Positions 29,581-38,649 of a DNA stretch of 64,000 nt are shown piece after piece (positions within the stretch are counted from its first letter, which is position 1; each line of letters opens with the position of its first letter). A model generated the notes under the pieces. That model ran no database searches. It saw only the letters and a program-made list of their open reading frames with translations, and was not told the origin of the DNA. The DNA is from Martinezella rhizogenes. GTDB taxonomy: Bacteria > Pseudomonadota > Alphaproteobacteria > Rhizobiales > Rhizobiaceae. Position numbers and translations under genes: made by a program. The stretch covers positions 186,001 through 250,000 of the forward strand of contig NZ_SGNY01000002.1 in NCBI RefSeq assembly GCF_007002745.1, written 5' to 3'.

Positions 29581-30405
29581 ATGACGAAGAACCAGAAAAT
29601 CGACGAAGAGGCGCTTGCCGAGGCCTACAACCGCGCACTGACGCTTGAAAAAGCCGGCGATGTGGAAGCGGCGGTAAAAGCCTATCAGGAAGTTCTGGCG
29701 ATCGATCCGGAAGATCACGGTGGCGCCGCCGTGCGTATCGCCGCCATGGGCCGGGGCGAAACGCCGCCGAAAGCGCCCGACGCCTACGTCGAAACCCTGT
29801 TCGATCAGCACGCCGAAGCCTTCGAGGACATTCTTGTCGAACAGCTGGGTTATGCCGTACCGATGATGGTGCGCCAACGGCTGCAGACGCTGAACCTCGG
29901 CCCTTTCAAACGCCTGCTCGATCTCGGCTGCGGCACCGGCCTCACGGGCGAGGCGCTGCGCGACATGGCTGAGGACATCACCGGCATCGACATCTCCGAA
30001 AACATGGTCGAAATCGCCCATGAAAAGGACCTCTACGAGACGCTTTACGTCGCGGAAGTCGAAGATTTCCTTGAGGATAATGACGACGAACCCTTCGATA
30101 TCATCACAGCCACCGACGTGCTGCCCTATCTCGGCGCGCTGGAACCGCTGTTTTTCGGCGCCGCCGAAAACCTCAATGCCGGCGGCCTGCTGATCTTCTC
30201 CTCGGAAACCCTGGACGAAAAGACCTTGGCCGGACGTCCCTATATGGTCGGCCCGCATCACCGTTTCGCCCATGCGGAAAATTACGTTCGCGAAAGACTG
30301 GCTGCGACCGGTTTCGATATCCTCGAAGTCACCGATATCAACGTCCGTATGCAGGACGGCAACCCGACACCGGGCCATCTGGTGATTGCCAAGCTCAAGG
30401 GCTGA
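29581..30405 (+). CDS. SAM-dependent methyltransferase with N-terminal TPR
   Basis: A 274-residue class I methyltransferase. One TPR-like repeat occupies about 12-45 (ALAEAYNRALTLEKAGDVEAAVKAYQEVL); the SAM-binding motif I is LLDLGCGTG at 112-120, then acidic motif DIS/EN at about 138 and the motif post-I/II TATDVLPYLG. Similar proteins are annotated as TPR-repeat methyltransferases of unknown substrate. Start at ATG 29581, as upstream frame is basic and begins with a weak TTG. Confidence 0.87.
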   Translation: MTKNQKIDEEALAEAYNRALTLEKAGDVEAAVKAYQEVLAIDPEDHGGAAVRIAAMGRGETPPKAPDAYVETLFDQHAEAFEDILVEQLGYAVPMMVRQRLQTLNLGPFKRLLDLGCGTGLTGEALRDMAEDITGIDISENMVEIAHEKDLYETLYVAEVEDFLEDNDDEPFDIITATDVLPYLGALEPLFFGAAENLNAGGLLIFSSETLDEKTLAGRPYMVGPHHRFAHAENYVRERLAATGFDILEVTDINVRMQDGNPTPGHLVIAKLKG

Positions 30406-30425
30406 TAACTCGGCATTTCGGCAGG

Positions 30426-30549
30426 TTTCTTCTCCCGACCGGGGAGAAGGTGGCCCGAAGGGTCCGATGAGGGGGAAACGTTGCCGGATTTCGGAGAGCT
30501 TGCCCCCTCATCCCGCTGCCGCGGACTTCTCCCCGGCGGGGAGAAGAAA
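30426..30549. repeat. Intergenic inverted repeat, family C
   Basis: The left arm TTTCTTCTCCCGACCGGGGA... and right arm ...TTCTCCCCGGCGGGGAGAAGAAA are mirrored, as are the inner segments GATGAGGGGG and CCCCCTCATC. About 124 bp; RIME-like architecture of nested hairpins. A different sequence family from A and B. Confidence 0.8.
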
Positions 30550-30661
30550 CAAGTGGCGTCCGCTCGGCCCAATGCGACGAACTCTGCCGTGCTGAATCAA
30601 TATCTCATCAAGATCGCCCAGCCAGTTGAAGAGATTCGACTTTCCGTCGCAACAACCCGCA

Positions 30662-30698
30662 AATAAAAATGCCCTCCCCGGCAGCCGGAAAGGGCATT
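30662..30698 (-). terminator. Terminator after the Lrp-family gene
   Basis: AATGCCCT (30669-30676) pairs with AGGGCATT (30691-30698), with an inner CCGGC/GCCGG-type pair; the complement continues in ATTTTTATTT. It lies 26 bases past the stop. Confidence 0.85.
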
Positions 30699-30723
30699 GC
30701 TCAAAAACCGGATGAGCGGCGTA

Positions 30724-31212
30724 TCACTCTTCGCCGGATTTCGGATTATCCAGCAGCATGTAATCGAGCGGCAGTTCCGTCGTATATTTGATCTGCTCCA
30801 TCGCAAAGGCCGACGACACGTCGCGAATTTCGATCTTGGCGATCATCCGCTTGTAGAAGGCGTCATAGGCAGCAATATCAGGCACGACGACGCGCAGGAG
30901 ATAATCGACATCGCCGCTCATGCGGTAAAATTCGACGACCTCCGGAAATTCGGAAACCACCTCGGAGAAGCGCTTCAGCCATTCGATGGAATGGGAGGCG
31001 GTGCGGATGGAAACGAAAACCGTGACCTTGGTGTTGACCTTGACCGGATCAAGCAGCGCCACGCGCCGGCGGATGACGCCGTCCTCTTCCATCTTCTGGA
31101 TACGCCGCCAACAGGGCGTCGTGGAAAGTCCGACCTTTTTCGCCAGATCAGCGACGGCCAGCGTGGAATCCTCTTGCAGAATGCGCAAAATCTTACGGTC
31201 AAGGCGATCCAA
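30724..31212 (-). CDS. Lrp/AsnC-family transcriptional regulator
   Basis: A 162-residue feast/famine regulator: N-terminal helix-turn-helix (LDRKILRILQEDSTLAVADLAKKVGLSTTPCWRRIQKMEEDG, 4-45), then the RAM ligand-binding domain (about 65-150) with GDVDYLLRVVVPD. Such proteins sense amino acids and act as octamers. Start is TTG at 31212, with a strong AGGAGG nine bases upstream (31222-31227); there is no competing ATG. Target genes unknown. Confidence 0.9.
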   Translation of the reverse strand: MDRLDRKILRILQEDSTLAVADLAKKVGLSTTPCWRRIQKMEEDGVIRRRVALLDPVKVNTKVTVFVSIRTASHSIEWLKRFSEVVSEFPEVVEFYRMSGDVDYLLRVVVPDIAAYDAFYKRMIAKIEIRDVSSAFAMEQIKYTTELPLDYMLLDNPKSGEE

Positions 31213-31282
31213 TGCGTCTATCCTCCTGAATTAATTTCCTTTCAATACACTAATTTTTGCAGAAAAACAGAAAATTGTTTCA

Positions 31283-31936
31283 CTAAAGCCGCATTTCCAC
31301 ATGTTGCCGCAGAACTGGAAGCAGCTCCTGCGTGAACCACGGGTTCTTTTTCAGCCAGCCGGTATTGCGCCAGCTGGGGTGCGGCAGCGGTAAAATGCCG
31401 GGGCCGGAATTGGCGTGCAGGTAGCCGCGCCAGTTCTGCACGGTTTCGGTCATGGTTTTGCGTCGCTTTTCGCCCAGATGAAAAGCCTGCGCATATTGGC
31501 CGACAGCAAGGATCAGATCCACCTGCGGCATCGCTTCCATCACCCGCTCACGCCATGCAGGCGCACATTCGCGCCGCGGCGGCAGGTCGCTGCCCTTGTC
31601 GTCGTAACCCGGGAAACAGAAACCCATGGGCACAATGGTGAAGCGGTCGGGATCATAAAAGGTCTCGCGGTCGACATTGAGCCATTGCCGAAGCCTGTCA
31701 CCTGAAGCGTCGTTAAACGGCAGTCCCGTCTCGTGCACACGCAGGCCCGGCGCCTGCCCGGCAATCAGGATGCGGGCCTTCTTCGACATGATAACCACCG
31801 GCCGCGGTTCATGCGGCAGGCGATCGGCCATGCCCCTGACAGGCGCGTCCCGACAGATGCGACAGCGGGCAATCTCGCCGCGCAACGCATCCAGCCCATC
31901 ATCGAACCCCGGCATGGATTGATCCATCTCAGCCAT
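31283..31936 (-). CDS. Uracil-DNA glycosylase-superfamily protein
   Basis: A 217-residue UDG-like protein. The motif 1 GQAPG at 60-64 (with GLPFND downstream) and C-terminal motif LPLPHPSWRN are visible; only two N-terminal cysteines (C25, C28) are seen in the CRICRD segment, with no further Cys pair, so the four-Cys Fe-S ligand set of families 4/5 is not evident. It starts 8 bp inside the upstream nuclease gene, so translation is coupled. Role in uracil repair is inferred. Confidence 0.8.
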   Translation of the reverse strand: MAEMDQSMPGFDDGLDALRGEIARCRICRDAPVRGMADRLPHEPRPVVIMSKKARILIAGQAPGLRVHETGLPFNDASGDRLRQWLNVDRETFYDPDRFTIVPMGFCFPGYDDKGSDLPPRRECAPAWRERVMEAMPQVDLILAVGQYAQAFHLGEKRRKTMTETVQNWRGYLHANSGPGILPLPHPSWRNTGWLKKNPWFTQELLPVLRQHVEMRL

Positions 31937-32522
31937 GCGACCATCCCAGAAGATGGCGGATGACGGTCAGGAACCCCGCCGCCGGTGTCTCGATATCCGC
32001 TGCGCGGTGCTCACGCCGCCATTGCGAAGGTTTTTCGAATTCGCCCGCCCAGATGCCCCGCGCATCCCGGCGCGCTGCGGCCTGTTCACCTGAAAACTGG
32101 AAGTAACCGGAGGCGACGGCAAAACCCGCCGACACCATTTCCGCCGAAACATCCCTGCCGCCGGCGGCACAATAAACGAGCAGCCGGCCGTAACGGTCCC
32201 TCGAACTGCCGGAACAGGAAAAATTCTGCGCCACGACCAGCCGTTGCAGCACACGGCGCGCCTCCTCCCCGCAGGGCCAGGTCTCGGCGCGGCGCCGGCA
32301 TGTCTGTGACAGTTCAGGCGCATCGATACCCAGCAGACGAAACCGCTCTTCACCCTTTGAAAGCGTATCGCCGTCGATCACGAAGAAACGGCCGCTATAC
32401 GTCTCGCTGTTGATCTGGTCGAGCTTGGCGGCGATGAGGATGCCGAGAAAAACCGCGGCAAGAAACAGTCCGCCGTCGCGAAACGCCGAAAAACCCCTGC
32501 GCCTGCCTCCGTTTCGTCCCAT
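31929..32522 (-). CDS. Thermonuclease (SNase)-family protein, membrane anchored
   Basis: A 197-residue protein. A basic N-terminus and one hydrophobic segment (LFLAAVFLGILIAAKL, about 19-34) suggest an anchor or uncleaved signal; then an SNase-like OB fold with VIDGDTL (48-54), RLLGIDAPE (62-70) and DRYGRLLVYC. Four cysteines could form disulfides in the periplasm. Catalytic residues of staphylococcal nuclease are only partly conserved by eye. Start at ATG 32522. Overlaps the UDG-like gene by 8 bp. Confidence 0.82.
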   Translation of the reverse strand: MGRNGGRRRGFSAFRDGGLFLAAVFLGILIAAKLDQINSETYSGRFFVIDGDTLSKGEERFRLLGIDAPELSQTCRRRAETWPCGEEARRVLQRLVVAQNFSCSGSSRDRYGRLLVYCAAGGRDVSAEMVSAGFAVASGYFQFSGEQAAARRDARGIWAGEFEKPSQWRREHRAADIETPAAGFLTVIRHLLGWSHG

Positions 32523-32629
32523 GTAACAACAAACCCTTGTCAGAAATGGCAAACAAATCCTTTCACGGCAGCATCTTCTTAAGATTTTGAGCGTAGCCTG
32601 CAAGGGTTCATGTCACCTGCGTTGTAACA

Positions 32630-34165
32630 ATGAGTAAAAGCGTCAGCACGTCCACCGACAAGATCATCGTCGACCGCTCGAAAAAACACCGCAACAAGGC
32701 GGTTTTCGACACGGTGAAGACGACGCGTGAACGCCTGCAGCAGGGTGCCGGCGGAACCGAAGCCTATGAACGCGAAATGCTGACCATGCACATCGCCGAG
32801 ACCCTTCAGGGCGCGATGTTCATGCCGCTTTTCATCGTGCTCGCCTCCGTCATCGGTCTTTATATCACCCGCGACATCGGGCTGATCATCTGGTCGCTGA
32901 TTGCGCTCAGCTTCCACGCCATGGCTCTGGTGCTGGCCAAGAGAGCGGCGAAACAGCAGATCACGTCAGAAAATCTCCAGCACTGGAAAAATCTGTTCCT
33001 CGGCATGCAGATCCTCATCGGCTGCGCATGGGCCATGTTCGCACTGGCCGAACCGGCGCGCAACGACCCGACGCTTGTCCTCTTCTTCAAGGGCGCAACG
33101 CTGCTGATCGCGCTTTCGCTGACCGCCATGGCCAATTTCATGCTGCGGCGGGCGACTTTCATGACTTTCCTGCCGGTTATGGCAGCGCTGTGCGTCACCT
33201 CGGCCATCTCGCGTGATCCATTCGATGTCGGCCTTGCATTGATGTTCGGCATGGCGATCCTCTTCTGTCATCGCATCACCAGCCGGCTCTACCAGACCAG
33301 TGTCAAGCTCCTGTCCTCCCAGACGGAAAAGGACGACCTGATCGCCGAACTCGAAGTCGCCAACTCGGTTTCGGATGAAGCGCGACGCCGCGCCGAAGAG
33401 GCCAATCTGGCCAAATCACGTTTTCTCGCTTCCATGTCGCATGAGCTGCGCACCCCGCTCAACGCCATTCTCGGCTTCTCCGAGGTCATGGCGTCAGAAG
33501 TGCTCGGCCCGCTCAACAACCCGCTCTACAAGGAATATTCCGGCGATATCCATCGCTCCGGCCAGCACCTGCTCGATCTCATCAACGAAATCCTCGACCT
33601 GTCGCGCATCGAGGCCGGTCGCTATGATCTCAATGAGGAATCCATCTCGATGCTGGAAATCGCCGAGGATTGCATCGGCATGATCCAGCTGCGCGCCCGC
33701 GCCAAGACGATCAGGATTTCGCAGCAGTTCGAAAGCAGCCTGCCGCAGGTCTGGGCTGACGAAAAATCGATCCGCCAGGTCATTCTCAACCTTCTCTCCA
33801 ATGCCGTGAAATTCACGCCGCAGGGCGGTGAAATCCTTGTGAAAGCCGGCTGGACGGCGGGCGGCGGGCAATATGTGTCGATCAAGGATAACGGTCCCGG
33901 CATTCCCGAAGACGAAATTCCCGTGGTGCTGTCGGCCTTCGGTCAGGGATCGATCGCCATCAAGAGCGCCGAACAGGGAACCGGGCTTGGCCTGCCCATC
34001 GTTCAGGCCATTCTTGCCAAACATGACGGCCAGTTCATCCTGAAATCGAAGCTGCGCGAAGGCACCGAAGGCATCGCCATCCTGCCGGCAAAACGCGTGT
34101 TGCAGAGCCTGCCGGCCGTGGAGGAAACCCACGCGATCCAGCCGCGCCGCCGGTCCTTCGCATAA
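32630..34165 (+). CDS. Membrane sensor histidine kinase of the DivJ/PleC/PdhS type
   Basis: A 511-residue kinase. Six hydrophobic helices span about 60-215, then a coiled-coil linker (233-262), HisKA with phospho-acceptor H271 in SMSHELRTPLNAILGFSEVM, and HATPase with N box NLLSNAVKFTP (388-397), DNGPGIP and GTGLGLPI. The HisKA sequence strongly resembles the family that acts on DivK/PleD in alphaproteobacterial cell-cycle control. It could be the A. tumefaciens PdhS2; this is from gene-order memory and unproven. A Pro/Arg-rich tail follows. Not paired with a response regulator here. Confidence 0.85.
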   Translation: MSKSVSTSTDKIIVDRSKKHRNKAVFDTVKTTRERLQQGAGGTEAYEREMLTMHIAETLQGAMFMPLFIVLASVIGLYITRDIGLIIWSLIALSFHAMALVLAKRAAKQQITSENLQHWKNLFLGMQILIGCAWAMFALAEPARNDPTLVLFFKGATLLIALSLTAMANFMLRRATFMTFLPVMAALCVTSAISRDPFDVGLALMFGMAILFCHRITSRLYQTSVKLLSSQTEKDDLIAELEVANSVSDEARRRAEEANLAKSRFLASMSHELRTPLNAILGFSEVMASEVLGPLNNPLYKEYSGDIHRSGQHLLDLINEILDLSRIEAGRYDLNEESISMLEIAEDCIGMIQLRARAKTIRISQQFESSLPQVWADEKSIRQVILNLLSNAVKFTPQGGEILVKAGWTAGGGQYVSIKDNGPGIPEDEIPVVLSAFGQGSIAIKSAEQGTGLGLPIVQAILAKHDGQFILKSKLREGTEGIAILPAKRVLQSLPAVEETHAIQPRRRSFA

Positions 34166-34177
34166 GGGCTCAAGGCC

Positions 34178-34582
34178 TCAGAAGAACAACGTCGTTACCA
34201 GCGAATAAAGCACGAAGAATCCGTTCGCCATCAACAGGCAGAAAACGGCGAAGGAGCCGAGGTCCTTGGCATGTCGCCCGACCGAGGAAATTTCCGGCGA
34301 AATGCGGTCCACCAGCTCCTCGATCGCGGTATTAAGCGCCTCGACCGCAAACAGCAGCAACATCAGCACAGTGAAGACGAGAAGATGCGCAAAGGGCGCA
34401 GCGACGATGAGAAGCAGGCCAAGCCCGACGCCGAAAGCCAGAACCTCATGCCGGAACGCCGCTTCCTGCCACAGCCGGCCCAGCCCCTGCACGGAATAGC
34501 GGGCAGCGGCGAAAAGATGCCGCCAGCCTTTTTCCTTGCGGAATGCCGGTTCGGGTTGTTTCTTTTGCGGCGTCGCGTCCAT
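34178..34582 (-). CDS. dgkA: Diacylglycerol kinase
   Basis: A 134-residue small integral-membrane kinase with three helices. The family signature EALNTAIEELVDRISPE is present (about 80-96), with the downstream AKDLGSFAVF. It phosphorylates diacylglycerol to phosphatidate, recycling lipid from membrane-glucan synthesis. Start at ATG 34582, with GAGG seven bases before it, adjoining the cobT stop (34591). The N-terminal 18 residues are an extra Lys/Pro-rich tail. Confidence 0.9.
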   Translation of the reverse strand: MDATPQKKQPEPAFRKEKGWRHLFAAARYSVQGLGRLWQEAAFRHEVLAFGVGLGLLLIVAAPFAHLLVFTVLMLLLFAVEALNTAIEELVDRISPEISSVGRHAKDLGSFAVFCLLMANGFFVLYSLVTTLFF

Positions 34583-34590
34583 CTTCGGCC

Positions 34591-35625
34591 TCAATGATCT
34601 GTGCGGGGGCTGATGCGGGTATCCACACCCGCCGCTTCGAAAGTCGCCATGCCGGAATGGCAGGCCGCGGCAGCCTTGACGATGCCGGCGGCCAGTGCCG
34701 CACCGGTGCCTTCGCCCAGCCGCATGCCAAGCGCCAGAAGCGGCGTCTTGCCAAGCTTTTCGACGGCGGCGAGATGGCCCGGCTCACCCGAGACATGGCC
34801 GATCAGGCAATGATCAAGCGCCGAAGAATTGGCGGCCTTCAGCAGAGCGGCAGCGGCGGTTGCCACATAACCGTCGATCAGCACGGGAATACGCTGCACG
34901 CGCGCCGCGAGGATAGCGCCGGCGATAGCCGCGATCTCGCGTCCGCCGAGACGGCGCATGATTTCCAGCGGATCGGACAGGTGGTCCTTGTGGAACTCGA
35001 CAGCAGCCTTTACCGCCGCAATCTTGCGGGCCATGACCTCGCCTTCCGAACCGGTGCCGGGACCGGTCCATTCTTCCGCCGTGCCGCCATAGAGCGCGAG
35101 ATTGATCGCCGCCGCAATCGTGGTGTTGCCGATGCCCATTTCGCCGACGCAGAGAAGATCGGTGCCGCCGGCAATCGCCTCCATGCCGAAGGCCATGGTC
35201 GCCGCACAGTCGCGCTCCGAAAGGGCCGGCTCGCAGGTTATGTCGCCGGTCGGATAATCAAGCGCGAGATCGAATATCTTCAGGCCAAGATCATTGGCGA
35301 CGCAGATCTGGTTGATGGCCGCACCGCCGGCTGCAAAATTCTCCACCATCTGCTGGGTCACGGACGTCGGATAGGGCGTAACACCATGACGGGTGACACC
35401 ATGATTGCCGGCGAAAATCGCCACCAGCGGACGCGTGACGGCGGGCGAACGGCCTGACCACGCGGCCAGCCACATGGCGATTTCCTCAAGGCGGCCGAGC
35501 GAACCGGCAGGCTTGGTCAGCTGCGCATTGCGCTCCTTGGCCGCCACCAGCGCATGCGTCTCCGGGCCGGGAAGCTCACGCAGCAGCGCGCGAAAATCGT
35601 CGAAGGGCAATCCGCTCATGCTCAT
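34591..35625 (-). CDS. cobT: Nicotinate-nucleotide:dimethylbenzimidazole phosphoribosyltransferase
   Basis: A 344-residue enzyme of the lower-ligand branch of cobalamin synthesis: makes alpha-ribazole phosphate from NaMN and DMB. Blocks seen: TKPAGSLGRLEEIA, FAGNHGVTRHGVTPYP, GEMGIGNTTIAAAI and the ligand-binding acidic residues near the C-terminus of the domain (MATFEAAGVDTR). Divergent to cobS across 152 bp, which must hold both promoters. The gene is followed 8 bp later by dgkA. Confidence 0.95.
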   Translation of the reverse strand: MSMSGLPFDDFRALLRELPGPETHALVAAKERNAQLTKPAGSLGRLEEIAMWLAAWSGRSPAVTRPLVAIFAGNHGVTRHGVTPYPTSVTQQMVENFAAGGAAINQICVANDLGLKIFDLALDYPTGDITCEPALSERDCAATMAFGMEAIAGGTDLLCVGEMGIGNTTIAAAINLALYGGTAEEWTGPGTGSEGEVMARKIAAVKAAVEFHKDHLSDPLEIMRRLGGREIAAIAGAILAARVQRIPVLIDGYVATAAAALLKAANSSALDHCLIGHVSGEPGHLAAVEKLGKTPLLALGMRLGEGTGAALAAGIVKAAAACHSGMATFEAAGVDTRISPRTDH

Positions 35626-35777
35626 GGTGTCTGTCTCTTTCGTAGCCGGGTTGGCTGTCGCATCGGCTCATGCGTCCGGAACTTGTGTTTTCCGGCAAAT
35701 CGGTCTTTGTTGCGCCTCTCATAATCGCGGATGCGCCGCGGAACAACCGGAAATGCAAGTGCAGCAACGGAGAGAGC

Positions 35778-36563
35778 ATGAAGGCCCGGGATTTTATAAC
35801 AGATGTCATGCATTCCGTTGCCTTTCTCAGCCGCCTGCCGGTTCCTTCGCGTTTTTTCGAAAATGCCGATGGCGTGTCGATGCGCCGCACCGCCCGCGCC
35901 TTTCCCGCCGCCGGCCTGCTGATCGCCCTGCCTGCGGCTTTTCTGGTGGTGATTTTCGCCACCTTCGATGCCTCGCCGCAGCTCACCGGCTGGCTCGCCA
36001 TCGCCCTCACGGCGCTTCTGACAGGTGCACTGCATGAGGATGGACTGGCCGATATGGCTGATGGTTTTGGCGCAGGCAAGGACAAGGCACGCACACTTGA
36101 GATCATGAAGGACAGCCGCATCGGCAGCTATGGCACCATCGCCATGGTGCTGTCCTTTGCCCTGCGCGCCACCGCACTCGCATCGCTGATCGAGACACTT
36201 CCCGCTAAAACTGCCGCCGCCGGCCTTATCGCCGCACTTGTCCTGAGCCGTGCCCTGATGGTGTGGCACTGGCAGGCTATGCCCGCCGCCAAAACCTCCG
36301 GCATTGCCGCCGGCGCCGGCCAGCCAGGAGACACCGAGCGCAATATCGCGCTGGCGATCGGGTTGCTCGTCTTCATTCTCTTCACACTGCACGCTTTGCC
36401 TCTTCTGTCGATTGCACTTGTGCTGGCGGCAGCCATTCTGGCCACCGTGCTGTTCGGCCGGCTGTGCGACAGGAAGATCGGCGGCCATACCGGCGATACC
36501 ATCGGCGCCTGCCAGCAGATCACGGAGATCGTTACTCTTGTCGCCCTTGCCCTTGCGACGTAA
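35778..36563 (+). CDS. cobS: Adenosylcobinamide-GDP ribazoletransferase (cobalamin synthase)
   Basis: A 261-residue inner-membrane protein with about six helices joining Ado-cobinamide-GDP and alpha-ribazole(-phosphate) to finish B12. It has FLSRLPVPSRF near the start and the acidic motif LHEDGLADMADGFGAGKDKARTLEIMKDSRIGSYG (about 75-110), the Mg2+-binding signature of the family. Start at ATG 35778 after GGAGAG. Works with CobT encoded divergently. Confidence 0.95.
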   Translation: MKARDFITDVMHSVAFLSRLPVPSRFFENADGVSMRRTARAFPAAGLLIALPAAFLVVIFATFDASPQLTGWLAIALTALLTGALHEDGLADMADGFGAGKDKARTLEIMKDSRIGSYGTIAMVLSFALRATALASLIETLPAKTAAAGLIAALVLSRALMVWHWQAMPAAKTSGIAAGAGQPGDTERNIALAIGLLVFILFTLHALPLLSIALVLAAAILATVLFGRLCDRKIGGHTGDTIGACQQITEIVTLVALALAT

Positions 36564-36582
36564 CGGTCTGATATAGATCGTC

Positions 36583-36774
36583 ATGGAAACACCCTGCATC
36601 CATATCTGCCGCCTCGATGCGACCAACAGCCTCTGTATCGGCTGCGGCCGCACGCTGGATGAAATCGGCGGCTGGACAGGCTATAGCGACGAGAAACGCC
36701 GCGCGATCATGCAGACGCTGCCGCAAAGACTGGAAAATTTGAGCGAGACCGCCAAGGAGACGCATACCGCATGA
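36583..36774 (+). CDS. DUF1289 small cysteine-rich protein
   Basis: A 63-residue protein with four cysteines in the DUF1289 pattern (C5, C9, C18, C21; PCIHICRLD...CIGCGRTL), a probable metal or Fe-S site of unknown role. It sits 19 bp after cobS and overlaps the next gene by 4 bp, so it belongs to the cobS transcript. Confidence 0.87.
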   Translation: METPCIHICRLDATNSLCIGCGRTLDEIGGWTGYSDEKRRAIMQTLPQRLENLSETAKETHTA

Positions 36775-37478
36775 ACAGGTTGACCATCGTTCTCCTTCTC
36801 CTCGCCGTGGGCCTCGGCCTGCTTCTCATCAATCACGATGGTGGCCGCACATTCGGCCTCGATAATGATCAATTCGCACAGGCCCTCTATCTCGTGCCCA
36901 TTGCCGGCCTCCTGTCGGTCGGTATCCTGGCCGGAAGACGCGGTGGCTTCGGCACCGTCATCCGCCAGCTCGCCGTCTGGCTCGTCATCATCCTCGGCCT
37001 CGTGTCGCTCTATCTCTATCGCTACGACCTGCAATCCTTCGGTGATCGGCTGCTTGGTGGCCTGATGCCGGGCCGCGCCGTGGTGGTGACGACCGCCGGC
37101 GGCGAACAGGAAATCGTGCTGCATAAATCGATGAGCGGCCATTTCGAGGCGAATGTCAGCGTTGATGGCAAGACCATCCACATGCTCGTCGATACCGGCG
37201 CTAGCTCCGTGGTGCTGGCCAATGCCGACGCCGCCGAAATCGGCATCGACACCGGCAGCCTGCGCTATACCGTACCTGTTATGACCGCAAATGGCCGCAC
37301 GGCAGCAGCCCCCGTCACCCTGTCGGAAATCGGCATCGGCCCGATCGTGCGCCGCAACATCCCCGCCCTCGTCGCCCAGGACGGCCAATTGGGCCAGAGC
37401 CTGCTCGGCATGAGCTTCCTGTCGACGCTCGGTTCGCTGCAGATGCAGACGGACGAATTGCGGTTGCGGGATCGATAA
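36771..37478 (+). CDS. Retropepsin-like aspartic protease (clan AA, TIGR02281-type)
   Basis: A 235-residue protein with two or three N-terminal helices (4-20, 37-54, 66-84) and a periplasmic single-lobe aspartic protease domain: the DTGA catalytic loop is [11 protein letters not shown] (D141). [12 protein letters not shown] near the C-terminus matches the second family motif. Members act as dimers. Start ATG overlaps the DUF1289 stop (ATGA). Confidence 0.88.
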   Translation: MNRLTIVLLLLAVGLGLLLINHDGGRTFGLDNDQFAQALYLVPIAGLLSVGILAGRRGGFGTVIRQLAVWLVIILGLVSLYLYRYDLQSFGDRLLGGLMPGRAVVVTTAGGEQEIVLHKSMSGHFEANVSVDGKTIHMLVDTGASSVVLANADAAEIGIDTGSLRYTVPVMTANGRTAAAPVTLSEIGIGPIVRRNIPALVAQDGQLGQSLLGMSFLSTLGSLQMQTDELRLRDR

Positions 37479-37745
37479 ACTCATCTCGGACAAGCCATCT
37501 CATCTTGAAATCAAAGGCTTTCGCCACAATATATGTGAAGCAACAACGAGAACTTTGGGCGACGCAGAACCGCTGGAGACAGTGGATTTTCCGGAAAATC
37601 TCGCCACCTCGGCAAATGATTGACATCCCACATTGGCCATGAGACAAGATTACATGTTCAACGCAGGAGTTCTCTACATGATCGGTCCTGATCCCATCCT
37701 ACTTTGATCTGAACGTCTTTCCACTGCGAGAAGCGAAGCGTCGAA

Positions 37746-38348
37746 CTATGGTTTCGGCGCTTTTTGGTTTTTAGAAACGCCCGGCGAACGAATTTTTCGC
37801 TTCAGTTTATATCTCCTGTATTTTCGTTCCATCGTCTCCAAAAGTTTCTCGCCGGTTTTCTTTGCCTCCTCCGCATGTTCATAGAGGCTCCGAATAGCGC
37901 TTTCTCGCCCCTCGAGTGAAATATTGGTGAAGCTCTTGCGGTATATTCCATCTATCTTGGCGCGGATTTTATCCAGAACACCATAGAAGTAGACGACATC
38001 TCCAATGTACTCTCTTCCAGTGGCGGATATGGAATCGATATTCCTCAGATAGAAATGGGTGTGACGTGCATCTGTAATATGCGGAACGAAATCTTTGTTT
38101 TCCTTGATACGCTCCCTGAAGGTCACATAAGAAATAGGCGCTGCGAGAAAGATCGCCATATCGGCTGTATTAAAGTCGATTTCAGCATACAGGGATCGAA
38201 TAGATTTCTCTTTTTCTCGCGATTTTTTCCAGACGCCGACGCCCACTGCTACGAATTGACCAAGTATCCAGAGCGTGAAGGCTGTGGAAGCCGCGACCAC
38301 TGCAGCGAGCAATTGCGGGGTTTCAGATATTTGCTGCGTCGCTGACAT
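37746..38348 (-). CDS. Hypothetical protein with one N-terminal membrane helix, atypical composition
   Basis: A 200-residue protein, no family recognised. One hydrophobic helix (LLAAVVAASTAFTLWILGQFV, about 13-33), then a long charged, probably helical cytosolic part with a basic Lys/Arg end (ERKYRRYKLKRKIRS). The base composition is clearly AT-richer than all neighbours, and both flanks (37480-37745 and 38349-38640) are AT-rich and empty, so it looks like a recent acquisition or island remnant. Confidence 0.6.
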   Translation of the reverse strand: MSATQQISETPQLLAAVVAASTAFTLWILGQFVAVGVGVWKKSREKEKSIRSLYAEIDFNTADMAIFLAAPISYVTFRERIKENKDFVPHITDARHTHFYLRNIDSISATGREYIGDVVYFYGVLDKIRAKIDGIYRKSFTNISLEGRESAIRSLYEHAEEAKKTGEKLLETMERKYRRYKLKRKIRSPGVSKNQKAPKP

Positions 38349-38645
38349 GCAACGATCTCCATAAATATAATAAAAATAAACCTTGTAATAACGGCAATAT
38401 AAAAATCATAATTCGCCAATATTAACAATACTAAGACGCCGTTTCAAATCGTAAGCGGGGCTATGACTTGCGTTCCCGATGTCAGATCGGTCACGATGGG
38501 AAAACACGGTAAGGGTGCGACCATATTAATCGGCGAATTAAAATACTCGTAGAAACACCCTTCCGAGACATTTCTTTCTGCCCGGCCCCCGCCCAGCGAA
38601 CCATTGCCCCTTGATTCCTTCCCATTTGATAATTTATGTTGGTGT
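38349..38645. other. AT-rich gene-free region before the FMN riboswitch
   Basis: Contains poly-A/T tracts (about 38358-38420) and then the promoter for the ribB transcript. A candidate sigma-70 pair is TTGCCC (38604-38609) and GATAAT (38628-38633), spacing 18, placing the RNA start near 38641, just before the riboswitch. Nothing else seen. Confidence 0.5.
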
Positions 38646-38649
38646 TGTT

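Noticed and set aside
35626-35777. Cobalamin riboswitch between cobT and cobS
   Set aside because: No B12-box-like sequence was seen in this 152-bp interval, and it is too short for a full element plus promoters.
37315-37647. Minus-strand frame after the aspartyl protease gene
   Set aside because: Overlaps the protease coding sequence in its first part and shows no start site or domain.
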